From Pseudomonadales bacterium (GTDB lineage: Bacteria > Pseudomonadota > Gammaproteobacteria > Pseudomonadales > Azotimanducaceae): a stretch of DNA of 47,655 nt. The stretch is taken from positions 1-47,655 of the forward strand of contig JAQXDL010000011.1 in the NCBI GenBank assembly GCA_029251375.1, given 5' to 3'. Positions 29,504 through 39,340 of the stretch are shown here, in pieces (the first letter of the stretch is position 1; every line of letters begins with the position of its first letter). The notes beneath the pieces are model-generated. The model was given only the letters and a program-made list of their open reading frames with translations. It did no database searches and had not been told where the DNA came from. A program made the position numbers and the translations under genes.

Positions 29504-30682
29504 ATGAAAATTTATCTCGAACGATCACTTCAATGTTTTGCCATCGTCTGGCTCTTTTGTATGTCGATCAATCTGCAGGCGTCTATTATCCCTGCCCCAC
29601 CGCAATTGGCAGCAGAGGGCTATTTGCTCATCGATGCCGATACCGGCGAGGTGTTGGTTGAGCACAACAGCGTACAACGATTGCCACCTGCGAGCTTAAC
29701 TAAGATGATGACCAGTTACGTTGCCTCGGGCGAGTTGGCAAGCGGTAGGTTATCAGGCGAAGATGAAGTCGACGTCAGTGTAAAAGCCTGGCGCACAGAA
29801 GGCTCTCGAATGTTCATTCGAGAAGGCACTAAAGTACGTATTGATGATTTGATGAAAGGTATCATTATCCAGTCGGGTAATGATGCGAGTGTAGCGATTG
29901 CCGAGCATGTCGCGGGCAGTGAGGATGCATTTGCTGACGTCATGAATCAACAAGCGGTGCTGCTCGGCATGAACGATACGCAGTATCAAAACGCGACCGG
30001 GCTACCGAATGAAGATCACTATACGACAGCTGCTGACTTGGCGAAGTTAACCACAGCGCTGATTAAAAATTTTCCAGAACACTATAGTTTGTATGGCGAG
30101 AAGTACTTTTCTTACAATGATATTCGCCAACCTAATCGTAATCTTTTGTTGTGGCGTGACAAGTCAGTTGATGGTGTAAAAACTGGCCACACTGATGCGG
30201 CAGGTTATTGTTTGGTGTCATCGGCGTTGCGTGATGACATGCGTCTAATCTCTGTCGTGATGGGCGCATCCTCCGAAGAGGCGAGGGCAACTGAAAGTCA
30301 AAAGCTACTCAGCTACGGTTTTCGCTATTTTGAAACGCTGCGCCTTTATAAGGCGGATGAGACCTTAAGGACGGTTAAAGTTTGGGGTGGTCAAACCGAT
30401 CGACTCGATTTAGGCGTAGCAGAAGCGGTTGTTCTGACGGTGACCCGTGGCACTAAAGCTGAATTATCCGCGACTCTTGATATCGATGGCGTTATGCATG
30501 CACCGGTAAAACGCGGCGACAAGCTGGGGCAACTAAAGATAAGTGATGCCGATGGAGTAATAGCAGAATTACCATTGATTGCCTTGATGGATATTCCCGA
30601 AGCAGGTTTTTTTAGCAGCCTTTGGGACGCGATCAGTTTGTTCTTTACACAGCTATTTTCTGGCGATGCACTGGCGGTATAG
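29504..30682 (+). CDS. dacA: D-alanyl-D-alanine carboxypeptidase (PBP5/6 type)
   Basis: This 392-residue PBP trims the terminal D-Ala of pentapeptides. It has a signal peptide (cleavage near LQAS), then SLTK (64-67, nucleophile Ser64), SGN (124-126) and KTG (226-228). The C-terminal beta domain follows, and the end (LWDAISLFFTQLF) is an amphipathic membrane anchor as in PBP5. ybeD starts three bases later. Confidence 0.96.
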   Translation: MKIYLERSLQCFAIVWLFCMSINLQASIIPAPPQLAAEGYLLIDADTGEVLVEHNSVQRLPPASLTKMMTSYVASGELASGRLSGEDEVDVSVKAWRTEGSRMFIREGTKVRIDDLMKGIIIQSGNDASVAIAEHVAGSEDAFADVMNQQAVLLGMNDTQYQNATGLPNEDHYTTAADLAKLTTALIKNFPEHYSLYGEKYFSYNDIRQPNRNLLLWRDKSVDGVKTGHTDAAGYCLVSSALRDDMRLISVVMGASSEEARATESQKLLSYGFRYFETLRLYKADETLRTVKVWGGQTDRLDLGVAEAVVLTVTRGTKAELSATLDIDGVMHAPVKRGDKLGQLKISDADGVIAELPLIALMDIPEAGFFSSLWDAISLFFTQLFSGDALAV

Positions 30683-30685
30683 ACT

Positions 30686-30976
30686 ATGACTGATAATAAT
30701 GAAAACGACGCGCAACCCGAAGAGCCCAAAATAGTTTTTCCCTGTGATTACCCAATCAAAGTAATTGTTCAATCAGAGCCTGGTATCGAAGATACAATCT
30801 TCAATATTGTTAAACGCCATGATATGCGATTAAGTTTGGCGGACTTGAGTCAAATGCCGAGCAAAAAAGGTAAGTATGTATCGCTTCGGTTTGGCTTTTG
30901 GGCGACGGGTAAGACCCAGCTCGATGAGTTATTCGAGGACTTGAAGCAGTGTGAAGCAGTCCAAATGGTCTTGTAG
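30686..30976 (+). CDS. ybeD: YbeD family protein (DUF493)
   Basis: A 96-residue protein of the DUF493 group: [12 protein letters not shown], then [14 protein letters not shown]. Structures of the family show an ACT-like ferredoxin fold; a link to lipoate regulation is proposed from its position between dacA and lipB, as here. The TAG shares its G with the lipB GTG, implying coupling. Confidence 0.9.
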   Translation: MTDNNENDAQPEEPKIVFPCDYPIKVIVQSEPGIEDTIFNIVKRHDMRLSLADLSQMPSKKGKYVSLRFGFWATGKTQLDELFEDLKQCEAVQMVL

Positions 30977-31617
30977 TGACAGGCGCAACGCTTATCGTCA
31001 GATCATACGGCTCTCTCCCCTACGCGCAGGTATGGGAGCAAATGAAAACATTTACAGATGAGCGATCTGCAGAAACTGAAGATGAGCTTTGGCTCGTTGA
31101 ACATCCTCCAGTCTTCACGCTAGGACAGGCTGGAAAGCCAGAACATATCTTGAATCCCGGTGATATTGCAATTGTTCAAAGTGATCGAGGCGGGCAAGTC
31201 ACTTATCACGGTCCTGGCCAGTTGGTGGGGTATTTGCTCATCGATTTGAGGCGACGTCGACTTGGTGTGCGCGATCTAGTTTCAGGTATCGAGAATGCGC
31301 TTATCGACTTTTTGGCATCTCAGGGAATTGTAGCGCAAGCAAGAAAGGAAGCCCCCGGCGTCTATGTCGGTGCAGCAAAGATTGCAGCGCTCGGTCTACG
31401 GATACGCAAAGGTAGGAGCTATCACGGTTTTAGCTTGAATGTTGATATGGATCTTGAGCCTTTCACGCGCATTAACCCCTGTGGCTATGAGGGTTTGGAG
31501 GTAACTCAACTGCGTCTACAAGGTGTGGAGATGGATGTTCACGGCGCTTCAGTGCAATTGGTTGACCACTTGAAACACAGATTCGGGTATGATTCGCATC
31601 AAAATTTGACTGATTAA
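30976..31617 (+). CDS. lipB: Octanoyltransferase
   Basis: LipB moves octanoyl from acyl carrier protein to lipoyl domains. The 213-residue product has [20 protein letters not shown] (69-88), Lys135 in [11 protein letters not shown] and the acyl-enzyme Cys169 in NPCGYEG. Start GTG 30976 overlaps the ybeD stop. Confidence 0.96.
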   Translation: MTGATLIVRSYGSLPYAQVWEQMKTFTDERSAETEDELWLVEHPPVFTLGQAGKPEHILNPGDIAIVQSDRGGQVTYHGPGQLVGYLLIDLRRRRLGVRDLVSGIENALIDFLASQGIVAQARKEAPGVYVGAAKIAALGLRIRKGRSYHGFSLNVDMDLEPFTRINPCGYEGLEVTQLRLQGVEMDVHGASVQLVDHLKHRFGYDSHQNLTD

Positions 31618-31628
31618 TAAGTATTAAC

Positions 31629-32597
31629 ATGGCAAGAGACGAAAGAAATAAACTGGTTCAGGGCGTTAAGCTGCGTGGTGCTGACAAAGTGCGGCGTATT
31701 CCGGTGAAAGTAGTGCCGACCGACGAGTTACTAAAAAAGCCGGACTGGATTCGAGTCAGGATCGCCGCTAGCCCTGAAGTTAACCGAATCAAAAAGATCC
31801 TTCGGACTCGTAAACTGGCGTCAGTATGCGAAGAAGCGAGTTGTCCTAACTTATCCGAATGCTTTACCCACGGTACTGCCACCTTCATGATAATGGGAGA
31901 GATTTGTACCCGTCGTTGCCCATTCTGTGATGTCTCGCATGGTAAGCCTAACCCATTGGACATTGAGGAGCCTCGTCAACTGGCAGAAGCCGTTGCCGAG
32001 ATGGCGCTCAAATACGTCGTTGTCACGTCGGTCGATAGAGATGATTTGAAAGATAGCGGTGCGGCACATTTCGCAGAGTGTATCCGCTACTTACGATTGT
32101 TGAACCCTACTACCCAAGTGGAAGTGTTAGTACCTGATTTCCGTGGTCGTATGGATATAGCGTTGGAAATTCTTGCGGCTGAGCCGCCTGATGTTTTTAA
32201 TCACAATTTGGAAACTGTACCGAGACTCTACAAAAAGGCCCGCCCTGGTGCAGATTATATGTGGTCGCTTGATCTGCTAAAAAGATACAAGGAAGTTAAG
32301 CTGAGCGTCAGAACCAAATCTGGTTTGATGCTCGGTTTGGGTGAAACAATCGATGAAGTTAAACAAGTCATGCAGGATATGCGTGATCACAATATCGATA
32401 TGTTAACGCTTGGCCAGTATTTACAGCCAAGTCGCGATCACCTGAAGGTTGAGCGTTTCGTTCATCCTGACGAGTTTGCAATGTTGAAAGAGCTGGGAGA
32501 GCAGATGGGTTTCAAGCAGGTTGCCAGTGGACCGTTAGTAAGAAGTTCTTACCATGCTGACCTTCAGGCAAAAGGGGTTGATGTTAATAAGCTATGA
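31629..32597 (+). CDS. lipA: Lipoyl synthase
   Basis: LipA is a radical SAM enzyme inserting two sulfurs into the octanoyl group. The 322-residue product shows both iron-sulfur motifs: Cys67, Cys72, Cys78 (auxiliary cluster, consumed as sulfur donor) and Cys93, Cys97, Cys100 (CX3CX2C, radical SAM), plus the C-terminal RSSYHA. It completes the lipB-lipA pair. The next gene is convergent, and I see no strong terminator in 32598-32660. Confidence 0.97.
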   Translation: MARDERNKLVQGVKLRGADKVRRIPVKVVPTDELLKKPDWIRVRIAASPEVNRIKKILRTRKLASVCEEASCPNLSECFTHGTATFMIMGEICTRRCPFCDVSHGKPNPLDIEEPRQLAEAVAEMALKYVVVTSVDRDDLKDSGAAHFAECIRYLRLLNPTTQVEVLVPDFRGRMDIALEILAAEPPDVFNHNLETVPRLYKKARPGADYMWSLDLLKRYKEVKLSVRTKSGLMLGLGETIDEVKQVMQDMRDHNIDMLTLGQYLQPSRDHLKVERFVHPDEFAMLKELGEQMGFKQVASGPLVRSSYHADLQAKGVDVNKL

Positions 32598-32660
32598 TGT
32601 GAATAGGCCGTTGTGAGCCTCTAACTTAATGTGGGTAAGTCTGGCATCGGGATTTTTTTG

Positions 32661-33398
32661 TCACGAGCAGGTTTCGCACTTAGGGTTCTTAGGTAGTTTT
32701 AGTTTAAGCCATTCCATTTGTTTTGCGTCGAACACCTGCAAAAAGCCAGAGGATGTTCTGCCGATTCCTACAATGAGGCGAATCGCTTCCATGGCCTGAA
32801 CTGTACCAATAATACCTACGACAGGCCCGGCAACGCCGTTCTCAGCGCAGTTGAGTGCATTGTCAGAGGCAGAGCCATACAAACATTGATAGCAGGCGTT
32901 GTCCTGTTGAGGGTCATAGACCAGGACCTGGCCTTCGAGTTGGACGGCAGCGCCAAATATCGCCGCTGTTTTTGTTTCGACGCAAGCTTCATTGATAACA
33001 AACCTTGTTTCAAAATTATCTGTCGCGTCAATCACAAGATCAATAGAGTCGAGTAATGTCGTTAGTGATGCTTTGGTCAATCGAGTTGAGAGACAGTTGA
33101 CGCTGACAGTGGGGTTCAATGATTTAATGGCTTGTTTCGCTGATTCCACTTTCAATTGCCCGATGCGGTCGACACTGTGAACAACTTGCCTTTGTAAATT
33201 GCTCAATTCGACTTGATCATCATCAGCGAGTGTCAGTTGACCAATGCCCGCTGCAGCCAAATACAATGCAATAGGACTGCCTAATCCACCCATACCAATG
33301 ATAAGCACTCGGCTTGCAAGTAGTCTCTCTTGCCCTTCAATGTCGATATCCGGCAAAAGAATGTGTCTGGAATATCTCAGTAGTTCATCGTCATTCAT
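32661..33398 (-). CDS. HesA/MoeB/ThiF-family adenylyltransferase (E1-like)
   Basis: The 245-residue enzyme has RYSRHILLPDIDIEGQE at the N-terminus, an ATP-binding GMGGLGSP loop (about 35-42), the substrate aspartate in DLVIDATDNF, and two zinc pairs (CYQC and CETC). MoeB and ThiF adenylate the C-terminus of the sulfur carriers MoaD and ThiS. No moa or thi gene is nearby; the place next to prmC-prfA-hemA matches the gene called moeB in Pseudomonas, but the partner cannot be told here. It is separated from prmC by 66 bases. Confidence 0.87.
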   Translation of the reverse strand: MNDDELLRYSRHILLPDIDIEGQERLLASRVLIIGMGGLGSPIALYLAAAGIGQLTLADDDQVELSNLQRQVVHSVDRIGQLKVESAKQAIKSLNPTVSVNCLSTRLTKASLTTLLDSIDLVIDATDNFETRFVINEACVETKTAAIFGAAVQLEGQVLVYDPQQDNACYQCLYGSASDNALNCAENGVAGPVVGIIGTVQAMEAIRLIVGIGRTSSGFLQVFDAKQMEWLKLKLPKNPKCETCS

Positions 33399-33464
33399 GA
33401 TGGGCTATGGTCGTTCATGGCTGGTCACTCGCTGTTAATCTGAGACGCGGCTTACGATGATGGA

Positions 33465-34352
33465 TTATTGCACGGACTTTCTTGCTGACACAGCCCTCGG
33501 CTGATGCGATAGGTCTGAAAAAGCGCGAATATCTTCAAACTGAAAGCGCTTGAACAGTTCGACCACGGCATCCTGTTGGTCGTAACCATGCTCAACAATA
33601 ATCGCGCCATTGGGTTTGAGGACCTTATAGCTCGATTGAATGATCTCTTGCAAATCAGCTAAACCAGCGCAATCTGCTACTAGAGCGGTTGTCGGCTCAT
33701 AGCCAAGTTGCTGTAAATGTGGATCGCTCGGGTCTATGTAGGGTGGGTTGCTGATCACCAAATCAGCGCAGTTTGCAGCGATGCAGGACAGCCAATTCGA
33801 TTGGACAAATTCAGGTTGCTGCTCGGTTAGTCTTGCTGCGTTTGTTTTGGCGCAGCGTAGTGCTTTGAAGCTGAAATCGGTAGCAATGATGGTAGCTTCA
33901 GGACGCTCTTTTGAAAGTGCCACAGCTATGGGGCCAGCGCCGGTACCTAGATCGATGATGATAGGTTTGCAATCCCCGAGGAGTTGCAGCGCAATATCAA
34001 CCAACAGCTCCGTTTCAGGTCTCGGTATCAAGGTGGATTCGTTTACTTGAAAATCGAGGCTCCAGAATTCCTGATGGCCAACAATATACTGTAGCGGTTT
34101 ACCGTCTCGAAGCGCGGACATGTGGCCGGTAAAAGTCGCGTATTCGGTGTCGCTGAGTATGTAGTCGTCATGGGCGATAAGCCAGGCACGGCCTCGATTT
34201 AGGCAGAAGCCCAGAAGAAGCTGGCAATCCAAGCGTGATGGATTGGCTATCTTCTTATCAGTGAAGGTAGCAGTGAAGGTTTCAGTGAAGGTATCAGTAT
34301 TCGTCGATAGATTGGACAGCACATCTTTGACAGATACTGAATCAGCGGTCAT
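33465..34352 (-). CDS. prmC: Peptide chain release factor N5-glutamine methyltransferase
   Basis: PrmC methylates the GGQ glutamine of RF1 and RF2. The 295-residue product has the SAM-binding DLGTGAGPIAVAL (134-146) and the catalytic NPPY (202-205). The N-terminal helical domain carries an odd insert: residues 19-30 read TDTF-TETF-TATF, encoded by repeated 12 bp units, which makes it longer than E. coli PrmC (277). Its ATG overlaps the end of prfA, its substrate gene. Confidence 0.95.
   Translation of the reverse strand: MTADSVSVKDVLSNLSTNTDTFTETFTATFTDKKIANPSRLDCQLLLGFCLNRGRAWLIAHDDYILSDTEYATFTGHMSALRDGKPLQYIVGHQEFWSLDFQVNESTLIPRPETELLVDIALQLLGDCKPIIIDLGTGAGPIAVALSKERPEATIIATDFSFKALRCAKTNAARLTEQQPEFVQSNWLSCIAANCADLVISNPPYIDPSDPHLQQLGYEPTTALVADCAGLADLQEIIQSSYKVLKPNGAIIVEHGYDQQDAVVELFKRFQFEDIRAFSDLSHQPRAVSARKSVQ
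34261..34296. repeat. Three tandem 12 bp repeats inside prmC
   Basis: GTGAAGGTAGCA (34261-34272), GTGAAGGTTTCA (34273-34284) and GTGAAGGTATCA (34285-34296) follow each other with only two variable bases per unit. Read on the minus strand they encode a TxTF peptide repeat near the PrmC N-terminus. As 12 is a multiple of three, gain or loss of a unit keeps the frame. Confidence 0.9.
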
Positions 34353-35440
34353 TACGTGTCGGCGCCCATCTGTGACAACAGATCAGCTTGGTGTTCCTGC
34401 ACAAGTTGATCGACAATCGGCGCCAGATCACCCTGCATTGTTTGAGCTAGTCGATGTAATGTGAGGTTGATACGGTGGTCGGTGACACGCCCGTCAGGGA
34501 AGTTGTAGGTGCGAATTTTTTCAGAACGATCGCCACTACCAACAAGGCTTCTTCTAGTCTCAGCTTCTTCCGTGTGCCGTTCTTGTTCTGCCACTGTCAT
34601 CAGTTTTGCTTGCAGCAGGCTCATGGCACGTGCCTTATTTTTATGTTGTGAGCGTTCGTCCTGACATTCGACGACAATACCTGAAGGAATGTGGGTCAAG
34701 CGAATAGCAGAGTCCGTTTTGTTTACGTGCTGGCCACCGGCGCCTGAGGCTCGAAATGTGTCAACCCTTAAGTCGCTCTTGTTTATCTCTATTTCATCGA
34801 GGTCTTCGACTTCGGGCATGATCGCGACGGTACAAGCCGATGTATGAACGCGTCCTTGTGATTCTGTTTGTGGTACTCGTTGAACGCGATGCGCGCCGGA
34901 TTCAAACTTCAATTGGCCATAAACATCTTTGCCCTCTATGCGACTGATGACTTCTTTGTAACCGCCGTGGTCTCCAAGTCGTTCGGTCACAATCTCAACT
35001 TTCCATTTTTTGTCTTCAGCGAAGCGGCTATACATGCGGAACAGATCGCCTGCAAAAATAGCTGCCTCATCGCCGCCGGTACCCGCCCTAATCTCAAGAA
35101 AAGCATTGTGAGAATCGTTAGGGTCTTTCGGTAAAAGCAGGCGCTGTAATTCGCTATCAAGCGCATCAGTTGTCGATTCAAGTTCGCCTATCTCATCCTG
35201 AGCCATCTCTCGTATATCAGCGTCACTATCAGTAAGCATAATCCTTGCCTCCTCTAAGTTGGACTGATTTGCCTCAAATTTTCGATAGCAAAGCACAACG
35301 GGTTCGATCTCAGCGTACTCTTTCGAATAGCCACGAAAGAGGCTTTGATCAGATATCACTTCAGCATCACTAAGTAGTGCGCCAAGTTCGTCGTAGCGAT
35401 CAAGTAGTTGTTCCAGCTTTAGTTTTAGAGAAGGGTTCAT
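34352..35440 (-). CDS. prfA: Peptide chain release factor 1
   Basis: RF1 ends translation at UAA and UAG. The 362-residue product has the GGQ motif at 235-237 ([11 protein letters not shown]), which triggers peptidyl-tRNA hydrolysis, and PQT at 190-192 in the place of the usual PAT/PVT anticodon-like tripeptide; the flanking RVQRVP and [10 protein letters not shown] are standard, so it is RF1 and not RF2. It begins right at the hemA stop and overlaps prmC. Confidence 0.96.
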   Translation of the reverse strand: MNPSLKLKLEQLLDRYDELGALLSDAEVISDQSLFRGYSKEYAEIEPVVLCYRKFEANQSNLEEARIMLTDSDADIREMAQDEIGELESTTDALDSELQRLLLPKDPNDSHNAFLEIRAGTGGDEAAIFAGDLFRMYSRFAEDKKWKVEIVTERLGDHGGYKEVISRIEGKDVYGQLKFESGAHRVQRVPQTESQGRVHTSACTVAIMPEVEDLDEIEINKSDLRVDTFRASGAGGQHVNKTDSAIRLTHIPSGIVVECQDERSQHKNKARAMSLLQAKLMTVAEQERHTEEAETRRSLVGSGDRSEKIRTYNFPDGRVTDHRINLTLHRLAQTMQGDLAPIVDQLVQEHQADLLSQMGADT

Positions 35441-36712
35441 TTAGGGGTCCGGTTGTTCGTCGTTGTCGAGTTGGAATAGCTGTTCGACAGCATCGAGTAC
35501 ATCATGTCTTTCATCAATAGTTGCTTGTTTGATTTGAATACTTGGCGTGTGAATGAGTTTGTTGGTGAGTTGAGATGCAAATGCTTTTAAGACAGATTCG
35601 GGGTCATCGCCCTTCTTTAAACTCTTCAATGCCTTCTCAAGCTCTTTAGCTTTTATTGTCTCATTACTTTTGCGAAATTTAACTAACGTGCCGGTTGCAT
35701 CAAGTGATTTAGCGTCCCGGAGAAATTGATCAACGGCCAATTCAATTTGTATTTCTGCCTCTTTCGCGGCGTCGGCACGTGAGTTTAAGTTGTCTGCGAT
35801 GATAGTTTGCAAGTCGTCCATGCAGTAAAGGTAGACATCGGCTAGCTCGTTAACCTCTGGCTCAATGTCGCGAGGTACGGCTAGATCAACCATGAAAATA
35901 GGTTTGTGTCGTCTGGCTTTTATTGCCCGTTCAACCGTGCCCTTCCCCAGAATGGGTATGTCACTTGCTGTTGACGAGATGAGAATGTCGGTCGTGTCGA
36001 GATGAGCGGCAAGATCATTCAGAGAAACAGCCTTACCATCGAGCACTTCAGCCAGAGCCTCGGCATTTGGCAGTGATCGATTGGCGATCGTGATATTAGA
36101 TATGCCGGCGCCGCGTAGGTGCTTGCCGACCAACTCGCTAGTTTCCCCAGCGCCAATCAATAGCGCGTTGCACGTGCTGATATCAGCGAACAGTTGTGAC
36201 GCAAGCACAACAGCGGTAGAGGCAACCGAAACCGGATTTACACCAATCGATGTAGTGCTGCGGACATGTTTAGCGACGCGATAGGTTTGTTGCGATAGGC
36301 GGTTTAGGTCAGAACCCATGACGCCGCTGTCCTGAGCCAAGCGGAAACTATCCTTTAGTTGCCCCAAGATCTGTGGCTCACCGAGTACCATTGAATCGAG
36401 GCCAATGGCGACGCGCATAACATGGCTGATGGCGGCTTTGCCATGATGCACATAAATACTGTCGGTTAACTCGTCTTTCGACAGCTGATGATACTCAGCC
36501 AACCAGTCGACGATGCCGTGTGGGTCAAGTTGTGGTTTAACGGCGTAAAGCTCTGTGCGATTACAGGTGCTCAAGATCGCGAGCTCGCTCAAGTTCTGAT
36601 CGTTGACCAGATGATTGAGTGCCGTCGCTATCTTGTCCGGCGTAAAAGCCACTTTTTCGCGTAGGGCAATCGGTGCTGTATGGTGATTGACGCCTACAAT
36701 TATTAATTCCAT
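35441..36712 (-). CDS. hemA: Glutamyl-tRNA reductase
   Basis: HemA reduces glutamyl-tRNA to glutamate-1-semialdehyde, the first step of C5 haem synthesis. The 423-residue product has the catalytic Cys50 in STCNRTEL, the NADPH-binding region LLIGAGETSELVGKHL, and a C-terminal dimerisation helix. The order hemA-prfA-prmC is conserved in gammaproteobacteria; the hemA TAA abuts the prfA ATG. A divergent 233 bp spacer separates it from the TPR lipoprotein gene. Confidence 0.96.
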   Translation of the reverse strand: MELIIVGVNHHTAPIALREKVAFTPDKIATALNHLVNDQNLSELAILSTCNRTELYAVKPQLDPHGIVDWLAEYHQLSKDELTDSIYVHHGKAAISHVMRVAIGLDSMVLGEPQILGQLKDSFRLAQDSGVMGSDLNRLSQQTYRVAKHVRSTTSIGVNPVSVASTAVVLASQLFADISTCNALLIGAGETSELVGKHLRGAGISNITIANRSLPNAEALAEVLDGKAVSLNDLAAHLDTTDILISSTASDIPILGKGTVERAIKARRHKPIFMVDLAVPRDIEPEVNELADVYLYCMDDLQTIIADNLNSRADAAKEAEIQIELAVDQFLRDAKSLDATGTLVKFRKSNETIKAKELEKALKSLKKGDDPESVLKAFASQLTNKLIHTPSIQIKQATIDERHDVLDAVEQLFQLDNDEQPDP

Positions 36713-36867
36713 GCCGTAGCTCGCCCTAATAGCTTTGCCGCCGTAGCGTAGTCAGATCTAAACACTGCAATCACACAATGATTGGATGACTTTGATGGTC
36801 TTGTAAAAGTAGAATGAAACGCGAAGCCGATAGCTATCAAAGCTAGCCTCACATTTGAATCAGCGTA

Positions 36868-36897
36868 TTGTACGTGGGTTGGAGAGGTGAATATAGG
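36868..36897 (+). promoter_or_regulatory. Weak promoter candidate for the TPR-lolB-ispE unit
   Basis: TTGTAC at 36868-36873 and TATAGG at 36892-36897 are 18 bases apart, in the divergent spacer before the GTG at 36946. The match is modest and not unique. Confidence 0.25.
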
Positions 36898-36945
36898 GCT
36901 TGTTGTGAAGCAAATTGTGGAAGATTTTAGTTTGAAGGTGAAAAC

Positions 36946-38751
36946 GTGATTAACGCTGATCTAATGGACCTGTATCGAGTCAATCTAGGCCGAGTAATTG
37001 GCGCATGTATGCTGCTGCTTGTTTTGGCAGGATGCAACTCGATCAAACCCCAGAATGAGGTAAGTGAGCCACTATCAACGCAGACTGTCTCTGATGTCTC
37101 TGCTGTTTCTGACAGTACCGGCACTGAACCAAAACGTATTCCAAAATTCAACGAATATCCAGTCGCGCCCTTTAAAAATGATGCTTTGTACCAACTGTTA
37201 GTTGCTGAGGTAGCAGGCTATCGAGGAGAGTATGAGATAGCCCTTGAGAAATACATGGAGATGGCAACTGAGACCCAAGATGCCGGTGTCGCAGCGAGGG
37301 CAACGCGCCTGGCGAACTACCTAAAGCGTAATGATCTAGCCCTGCAAGCATCGCAGATATGGTCCGAGGTAGACCCTGATAGTATCGAAGCTCATAGACA
37401 TGCGGCTGATCAGTTAGTGCGGTCCGGTGATCTTGAGCAAGCAATCTTGCATATGGAGGCGATTAAGAATTTAGGCGGTCTCGCCAATTTTGACGTGTTT
37501 GCTTATCGCGCTGCGAATCTTGAACCACAGGAGCGAGAAGCCCTTCTAGTCGGTATTTCTAGAATGTTGGAAACCGATCCTGATGACGAACAATTATTGT
37601 TTTCAAAAGCCGTTTTGTTGGAGCAACAGGGCGAGCTGGAGGCTGCGCTAGCGATTGCCGAACAATTGCTTGGTACCAAGAATAATATCAATGTCGTGAT
37701 TCTTAAGGTCAATGCGTTGAAAGCGCTGCTGCGTTCAGATGAGGCGCTCGCTTTTTTGGCCGATGTCGTGGACGGCTTCGAGGAAGAAAATCGACGTTTG
37801 AGATTGATCTATGCCCGTTTCCTATTCGAAGCAGGCGACCTTGATGTTGCCAAGGTGCAGTATGGAATCATACTTGAGCAGGCACCAAGTGATGGCGACA
37901 TTTTGTTTGCGCTGGCGCTTATCGCGATGGAGCAAAAACAAGACGAGGAGGCCGTTACTTATCTTAATAAGATGGTCCGTTGGAATCGTCGAGTCGGCGA
38001 AGCGCATTTCTACATTGGCACCATTGCTGAGAAAAATAATGATATTGCAAAAGCGCTACGAGAGTACAAACAGGTTGGTCGTGGCTATGAATTTCTTCCT
38101 GCCCAGTCTCGCATAGCGTCTATTTTTCTCGATCAAGGCCGCATCGCTGATATGCAGCATCATCTGGCCAATATGCGGGCCGATAATCCTGACCGTAAAG
38201 ATGAACTTGTGATGGTCGAGGCACAACTGTTGGGCGACCACGGAATTGTCGACGAGGTGTTCTATCTGCTTGATAAAGAAGTGGTGTTGCAGCCCGATAA
38301 TCTTGATATGCGATATTTTAGAGCGATGACGGCGCAACGGCATGGTCGCATGGAGCAAATGGAACGAGACTTACTTTATATTATTGAAAAGGAGCCCCTC
38401 AATGCTGATGCATTGAATGCGCTCGGGTATACCCTTGCTGATCAGACTGATCGCTATGAAGAAGCCCTCGGGATGATCGAAAAAGCATTGGTGATCAAGC
38501 CAGATGAAGCCGCGTTTATTGACAGTATGGGCTGGGTTCAATACCGCCTGAAAAACTATTCAGAAGCGATACGGCATCTGCGCAGAGCGCTTGAGTTGTT
38601 CACTAATGATGAGGTTGCGGCCCACTTAGGCGAAGTTTTATGGGTGTCAGGCAGTAAAGACGAAGCGATAAAGGTTTGGCGTAAAGCGCTGCAGCTCGCG
38701 CCACAGAGTGAAATTTTGCAGAAGGTCATGGAAGAATTTGCGGCTCAATAA
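36946..38751 (+). CDS. TPR-repeat outer-membrane lipoprotein
   Basis: The 601-residue product begins with a lipoprotein signal (hydrophobic run then VLAGC) and continues with many helix-turn-helix pairs of TPR type, for example SKAVLLEQQGELEAALAIAE and DSMGWVQYRLKNYSEAIRHL. Start GTG 36946 has AAGGTG at 36935-36940; ATG 36964 is possible but has no ribosome site. The same kind of gene precedes lolB in Pseudomonas. TPR proteins hold partners together; the partner here is not known. Confidence 0.88.
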   Translation: MINADLMDLYRVNLGRVIGACMLLLVLAGCNSIKPQNEVSEPLSTQTVSDVSAVSDSTGTEPKRIPKFNEYPVAPFKNDALYQLLVAEVAGYRGEYEIALEKYMEMATETQDAGVAARATRLANYLKRNDLALQASQIWSEVDPDSIEAHRHAADQLVRSGDLEQAILHMEAIKNLGGLANFDVFAYRAANLEPQEREALLVGISRMLETDPDDEQLLFSKAVLLEQQGELEAALAIAEQLLGTKNNINVVILKVNALKALLRSDEALAFLADVVDGFEEENRRLRLIYARFLFEAGDLDVAKVQYGIILEQAPSDGDILFALALIAMEQKQDEEAVTYLNKMVRWNRRVGEAHFYIGTIAEKNNDIAKALREYKQVGRGYEFLPAQSRIASIFLDQGRIADMQHHLANMRADNPDRKDELVMVEAQLLGDHGIVDEVFYLLDKEVVLQPDNLDMRYFRAMTAQRHGRMEQMERDLLYIIEKEPLNADALNALGYTLADQTDRYEEALGMIEKALVIKPDEAAFIDSMGWVQYRLKNYSEAIRHLRRALELFTNDEVAAHLGEVLWVSGSKDEAIKVWRKALQLAPQSEILQKVMEEFAAQ

Positions 38752-38779
38752 TGTCTTCACTCAATAACCGGTGGATGCA

Positions 38780-39340
38780 ATGACCGGCGTTAATCACCAA
38801 CCACTGTTACAACCGATGCGACGGCTGTTTTTGACTGCATTGCTGTCCATGGTGATTACGGGCTGTGCTGTGTCGCCGCCCGAATCGGGCGGGATTGTAG
38901 ATCCTGAGACAAACTGGCGGCTGCTGGCACGCGTGGGTATTCGGCATGGCGATGCGGCAGAGAGTTTCTCGTTAACCTGGCAACAGCGACGTGAAGCCGC
39001 GGACATTCGCCTGAATGGCACGCTCGGAGTTTCGGTGGCTAACATACGTGTTACCCCAGGTATCGCCTCGATTGAGATACCTGGCCGTGGTAGTTTCCAA
39101 GCGGATAACGCTTCACAGCTGCTTTACGAGCATACTGGCGTGCTAATGCCGCTTGAGCTGCTGTCGTTCTGGGTCAGAGGCAATCCAGCACCCACGCTAC
39201 CCTGGCAAAATACGGTAAGCGGCTTCGAACAATCGGGCTGGCAGATAAAGATCGATAAGCTCGTCGATGATTTGCCGATGAAGCTGGTGTTCCTCAAGGG
39301 TGATACCTCGATTAAAATGGCGGTCCGATCGTGGCAATAG
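38780..39340 (+). CDS. lolB: Outer-membrane lipoprotein insertion protein LolB
   Basis: LolB takes lipoproteins from LolA and puts them in the outer membrane. The product has a lipoprotein signal with VITGC and a mature part with NWRLLARVGIRHG and PLELLSFWVRGNPAP, typical of the unclosed beta-barrel. ATG 38780 (186 residues) has GGTGG just upstream; GTG 38771 and ATG 38816 are alternatives, the last giving the shortest normal signal. The end overlaps ispE by ten bases. Confidence 0.9.
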   Translation: MTGVNHQPLLQPMRRLFLTALLSMVITGCAVSPPESGGIVDPETNWRLLARVGIRHGDAAESFSLTWQQRREAADIRLNGTLGVSVANIRVTPGIASIEIPGRGSFQADNASQLLYEHTGVLMPLELLSFWVRGNPAPTLPWQNTVSGFEQSGWQIKIDKLVDDLPMKLVFLKGDTSIKMAVRSWQ

